Shown here: positions 63,001 to 64,000 of the stretch, piece after piece | Numbering within the stretch: the first letter of the stretch is position 1 | Layout: every line of letters starts with the position of its first letter | DNA from: Curvularia sp. ZM96 | Lineage: Eukaryota > Ascomycota > Dothideomycetes > Pleosporales > Pleosporaceae | Reading direction: 5' to 3' | DNA length: 64,000 bases | NCBI GenBank assembly: GCA_022457065.1 | Contig: JAJGBQ010000003.1 | Coordinates: forward strand, 1,240,001 to 1,304,000 | Notes under the pieces: generated by a model | What the model saw: the letters and a program-made list of their open reading frames with translations, nothing else | What the model was told of the DNA's origin: nothing | Databases searched by the model: none | Translations under genes and position numbers: made by a program

Positions 63001-64000
63001 GTAAGCGCAGCGGATAGTGCTTGTTCCTCCTTGACGAGCCAAGATGCATCATCTGTTGAAACTGGAATGGTCTGCATCGCAGCTTCGACATCTTGCATCG
63101 AACCTAGGATAAGATCGAGAGACGAGAATATATCCTTCACGTGGAAATCAAGCGTGATGCGCAAGTTTTCCGTGAGTGGAGCGGCGTTGATAGAGGGACA
63201 GGTGAAGAGGAACGGTTCTATGTGTCGAAGAACAGGCCTTGCGATATCGTTTTGTGAAACCCATTGCTGGAAAGTGACCCGAAGATTCGACATGTGAGCC
63301 TCAATGGACTTGCTCAAATTCTCATGTGATGCAGATTTGAGACTAGACGGTAGCTTTGGAAGTTGGTCGCGTGTATCTGCGAGCTCAGAGGTCTTGACAG
63401 CCTGTTCTCGCATCTGCCGGATGAGAGCATCAAGCTCATTGGTCTTTCCAAGCTTCGCCTGTGCATTCACAATATCTGTCCCAGTCCTCAAAATGGCAGA
63501 GAGCCAACGGAGCTGGGTTTGCGTGAGAATTTGAGCTTGCAGATGTTGCTCTGGCACCCAGGAAATGTCGCCCAGATCCGGTTTACTAAGCTCTGCAATC
63601 ATAGACAGTGGCTTGAAAATTTGATCAAGGCTTTGTGCAGCTTTGCTCAGTGCCGTTCGTTGTCGAATCGAAGCATACAGTAACCCCTCCAAGTAGCCAA
63701 TGCTTCTTGCCACATCGTTTGGAGTCAGGTCTCCAGAGTGCTCCCTGGTCACCGCACGAACCTGTGGCATGATGTTGAGAGCCTTGTGAAGGTGGTACTC
63801 TGCTGCCCGTCCAATGTTTTGGTCACTCTTAACTGGCGGCATTGTCGAAAGGATAGTCGAGAGTTCGTCTTGCTTTGCCAGTGTATCGACACTCAAGTTC
63901 GAGTTGATGCCCATTTGTCGTAGCTCTTTCATAGTATCAGCATAAAGTTTACGCTTCTGTGTCTTGAGATGCTGGATAGAGGCCTTGTTCTCTTCGGTAA
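60099..64000 (-). CDS. MDN1: Midasin (MDN1/REA1), C-terminal third; N-terminus beyond right edge
   Basis: Giant AAA+ ATPase that releases assembly factors from pre-60S ribosomes in the nucleus. Only about 1,300 C-terminal residues are in the window, in one open exon entering from the right edge (frame ...ENKASIQHLKTQKRKLYADT). Part of the helical linker domain is visible first, then the long Asp/Glu-rich region (EGDESGEEGDEDAQSEVG, DDDFGDMDMGDDLPEDQLDP), which is typical of midasin. The C-terminal MIDAS/VWA domain has MIALDNSGSMADSG (D-x-S-x-S) and then VSDGICDEHAEIQRLIRKAQ. It ends RQWFGEVAGSV. The MIDAS binds the Ubl domains of Rsa4 and Ytm1. The opposite strand carries long spurious ORFs because the acidic codons read open. 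Confidence 0.95.
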   Translation of the reverse strand, partial: TEENKASIQHLKTQKRKLYADTMKELRQMGINSNLSVDTLAKQDELSTILSTMPPVKSDQNIGRAAEYHLHKALNIMPQVRAVTREHSGDLTPNDVARSIGYLEGLLYASIRQRTALSKAAQSLDQIFKPLSMIAELSKPDLGDISWVPEQHLQAQILTQTQLRWLSAILRTGTDIVNAQAKLGKTNELDALIRQMREQAVKTSELADTRDQLPKLPSSLKSASHENLSKSIEAHMSNLRVTFQQWVSQNDIARPVLRHIEPFLFTCPSINAAPLTENLRITLDFHVKDIFSSLDLILGSMQDVEAAMQTIPVSTDDASWLVKEEQALSAALTALHVPQISRSLTSILDKMQYLYQDTSLKSVAALLSSIKPILEQYAASHKFILMRFDALHASTADLLHRLSKSFIQIGTQGFCQPPEKSDDNQKGKDDKLESGTGLGEGEGAEDISKDIEDDEDLDELAQEQKGEREGSIEEQEDAVDMGDKEMEGESEQVEEKQEEGDESGEEGDEDAQSEVGSVDDLGPSAVDEKMWDDGGKEDDAKDKEGKDDVGTEDQNEQVASEKKEKEKPGEEGKDEEKEDQKDGQDDEDMEMEGEDQEENVGAGETEQMDPHAKEEETLDLPEDLNMDGQDDQGKDDDDFGDMDMGDDLPEDQLDPEVEPDQPDTMDEEIGPEQEGEEEKDTTGHVEDEDQPEGEQEEEADEPMDDDAVPLPDENMPDEPHDAKDTDQADTNAEAGAGIEANEEAHKNKNEQASASAANQDEGQEGDSAQQQQAPTTEEGQLGETTAPEAGGHGEQPEESREKQSFKKLGDMLEKWYNQQKQIQDAKEKDETQIQQIDKEIDMADADFEHLGDEEQQADTQALGTANEDQAKALDHDMAMPMNEDEEEMPTRPDDNDDEVTEANKDVDMDDAEDQNDQEEEQGTPPTQSNAMEGQPQAFVGEQRPPPEQEDEDMADAVPLDDDVVSTTSSADNIETQLSLTHLDQSSMDPTSARALWLTHEASTHSLSQQLTEHLRLILAPTLATKLRGDFRTGKRLNLKRIIPYIASGYKRDKIWLRRSMPSKRSYQVMIALDNSGSMADSGASNLALKTLTLVTRSLSMLEVGEVSVVGFGDQVNVAHDFDKPFTSEAGVRVFEQFGFDAKKTNVRGLVDKSLELFKDARQKGSSSAGEDLWQLMLIVSDGICDEHAEIQRLIRKAQEERVMIVFIIIDSSATAPLVPTPKPSEDPAAQPPAPAKEQAKSSILDLESVVFTPEGKIVRHKYMEQFPFRYYLVVRDVRELPGVLAGALRQWFGEVAGSV

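Overview
The window is a nuclear contig from a filamentous ascomycete. Genes are split by short introns (mostly 42-70 nt, GT...AG with CTAAC/CTGAC-like branch sites), they lie on both strands about every 2.4 kb, and there are no operons or bacterial ribosome sites. Gene content (HET-domain protein, NACHT-ankyrin NLR, INO80F-type subunit, peroxin-26-like tail-anchored protein, and an RRM-like family I associate with Dothideomycetes) suggests Pezizomycotina, probably Pleosporales; the order is inference. I support 27 protein genes, two of them cut by the window edges. I found no rRNA, tRNA, CRISPR array or autonomous transposon. Exon limits were read by eye from splice signals and frame continuity.

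Left part (1-20 kb): TTI1 (partial) and PDS5 diverge from one 535-bp promoter. A possible catabolic cluster follows: a PuuE-like polysaccharide deacetylase/allantoinase homologue and an amidase transcribed divergently, with a 14-TM-type MFS transporter beside them. Next are an INO80F-domain protein, an uncharacterised RRM-like protein, the prenylcysteine methyltransferase STE14, and a maltose/nodulation-type acetyltransferase.

Middle (20-42 kb): a secreted low-complexity repeat protein, a HET-domain incompatibility protein, a RING + three ZZ-like fingers + SH3 ubiquitin-ligase-like protein, a soluble epoxide hydrolase, an EVE-domain protein, a secreted type-B carboxylesterase, an alpha/beta hydrolase, the fatty-acid elongation dehydratase PHS1, a PEX26-like peroxin and a CAF1/PARN-like deadenylase.

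Right part (42-64 kb): a 2.7-kb gene-poor stretch opens with a foldback (MITE-like) element and ends at a NACHT-ankyrin gene. Then come a 92-residue gene, a nickel/cobalt transporter, the mitochondrial ketoacyl synthase CEM1 (eight exons), the homoserine acetyltransferase MET2, a zinc alcohol dehydrogenase, an ankyrin protein with a STAND-type N-terminus that carries an apparent homopolymer frameshift, and the C-terminal third of midasin (MDN1).

Housekeeping genes (cohesion, TTT complex, ribosome biogenesis, methionine, fatty acid) are interspersed with self/non-self recognition genes (HET, NACHT-ANK, STAND-N/ANK). The latter show the irregular ends and frameshifts expected of fast-evolving families. 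The best leads for something new are the STAND-N/coiled-coil/ankyrin gene without an NTPase, the RING-ZZ3-SH3 architecture, the foldback element and the repeat-rich secreted protein.
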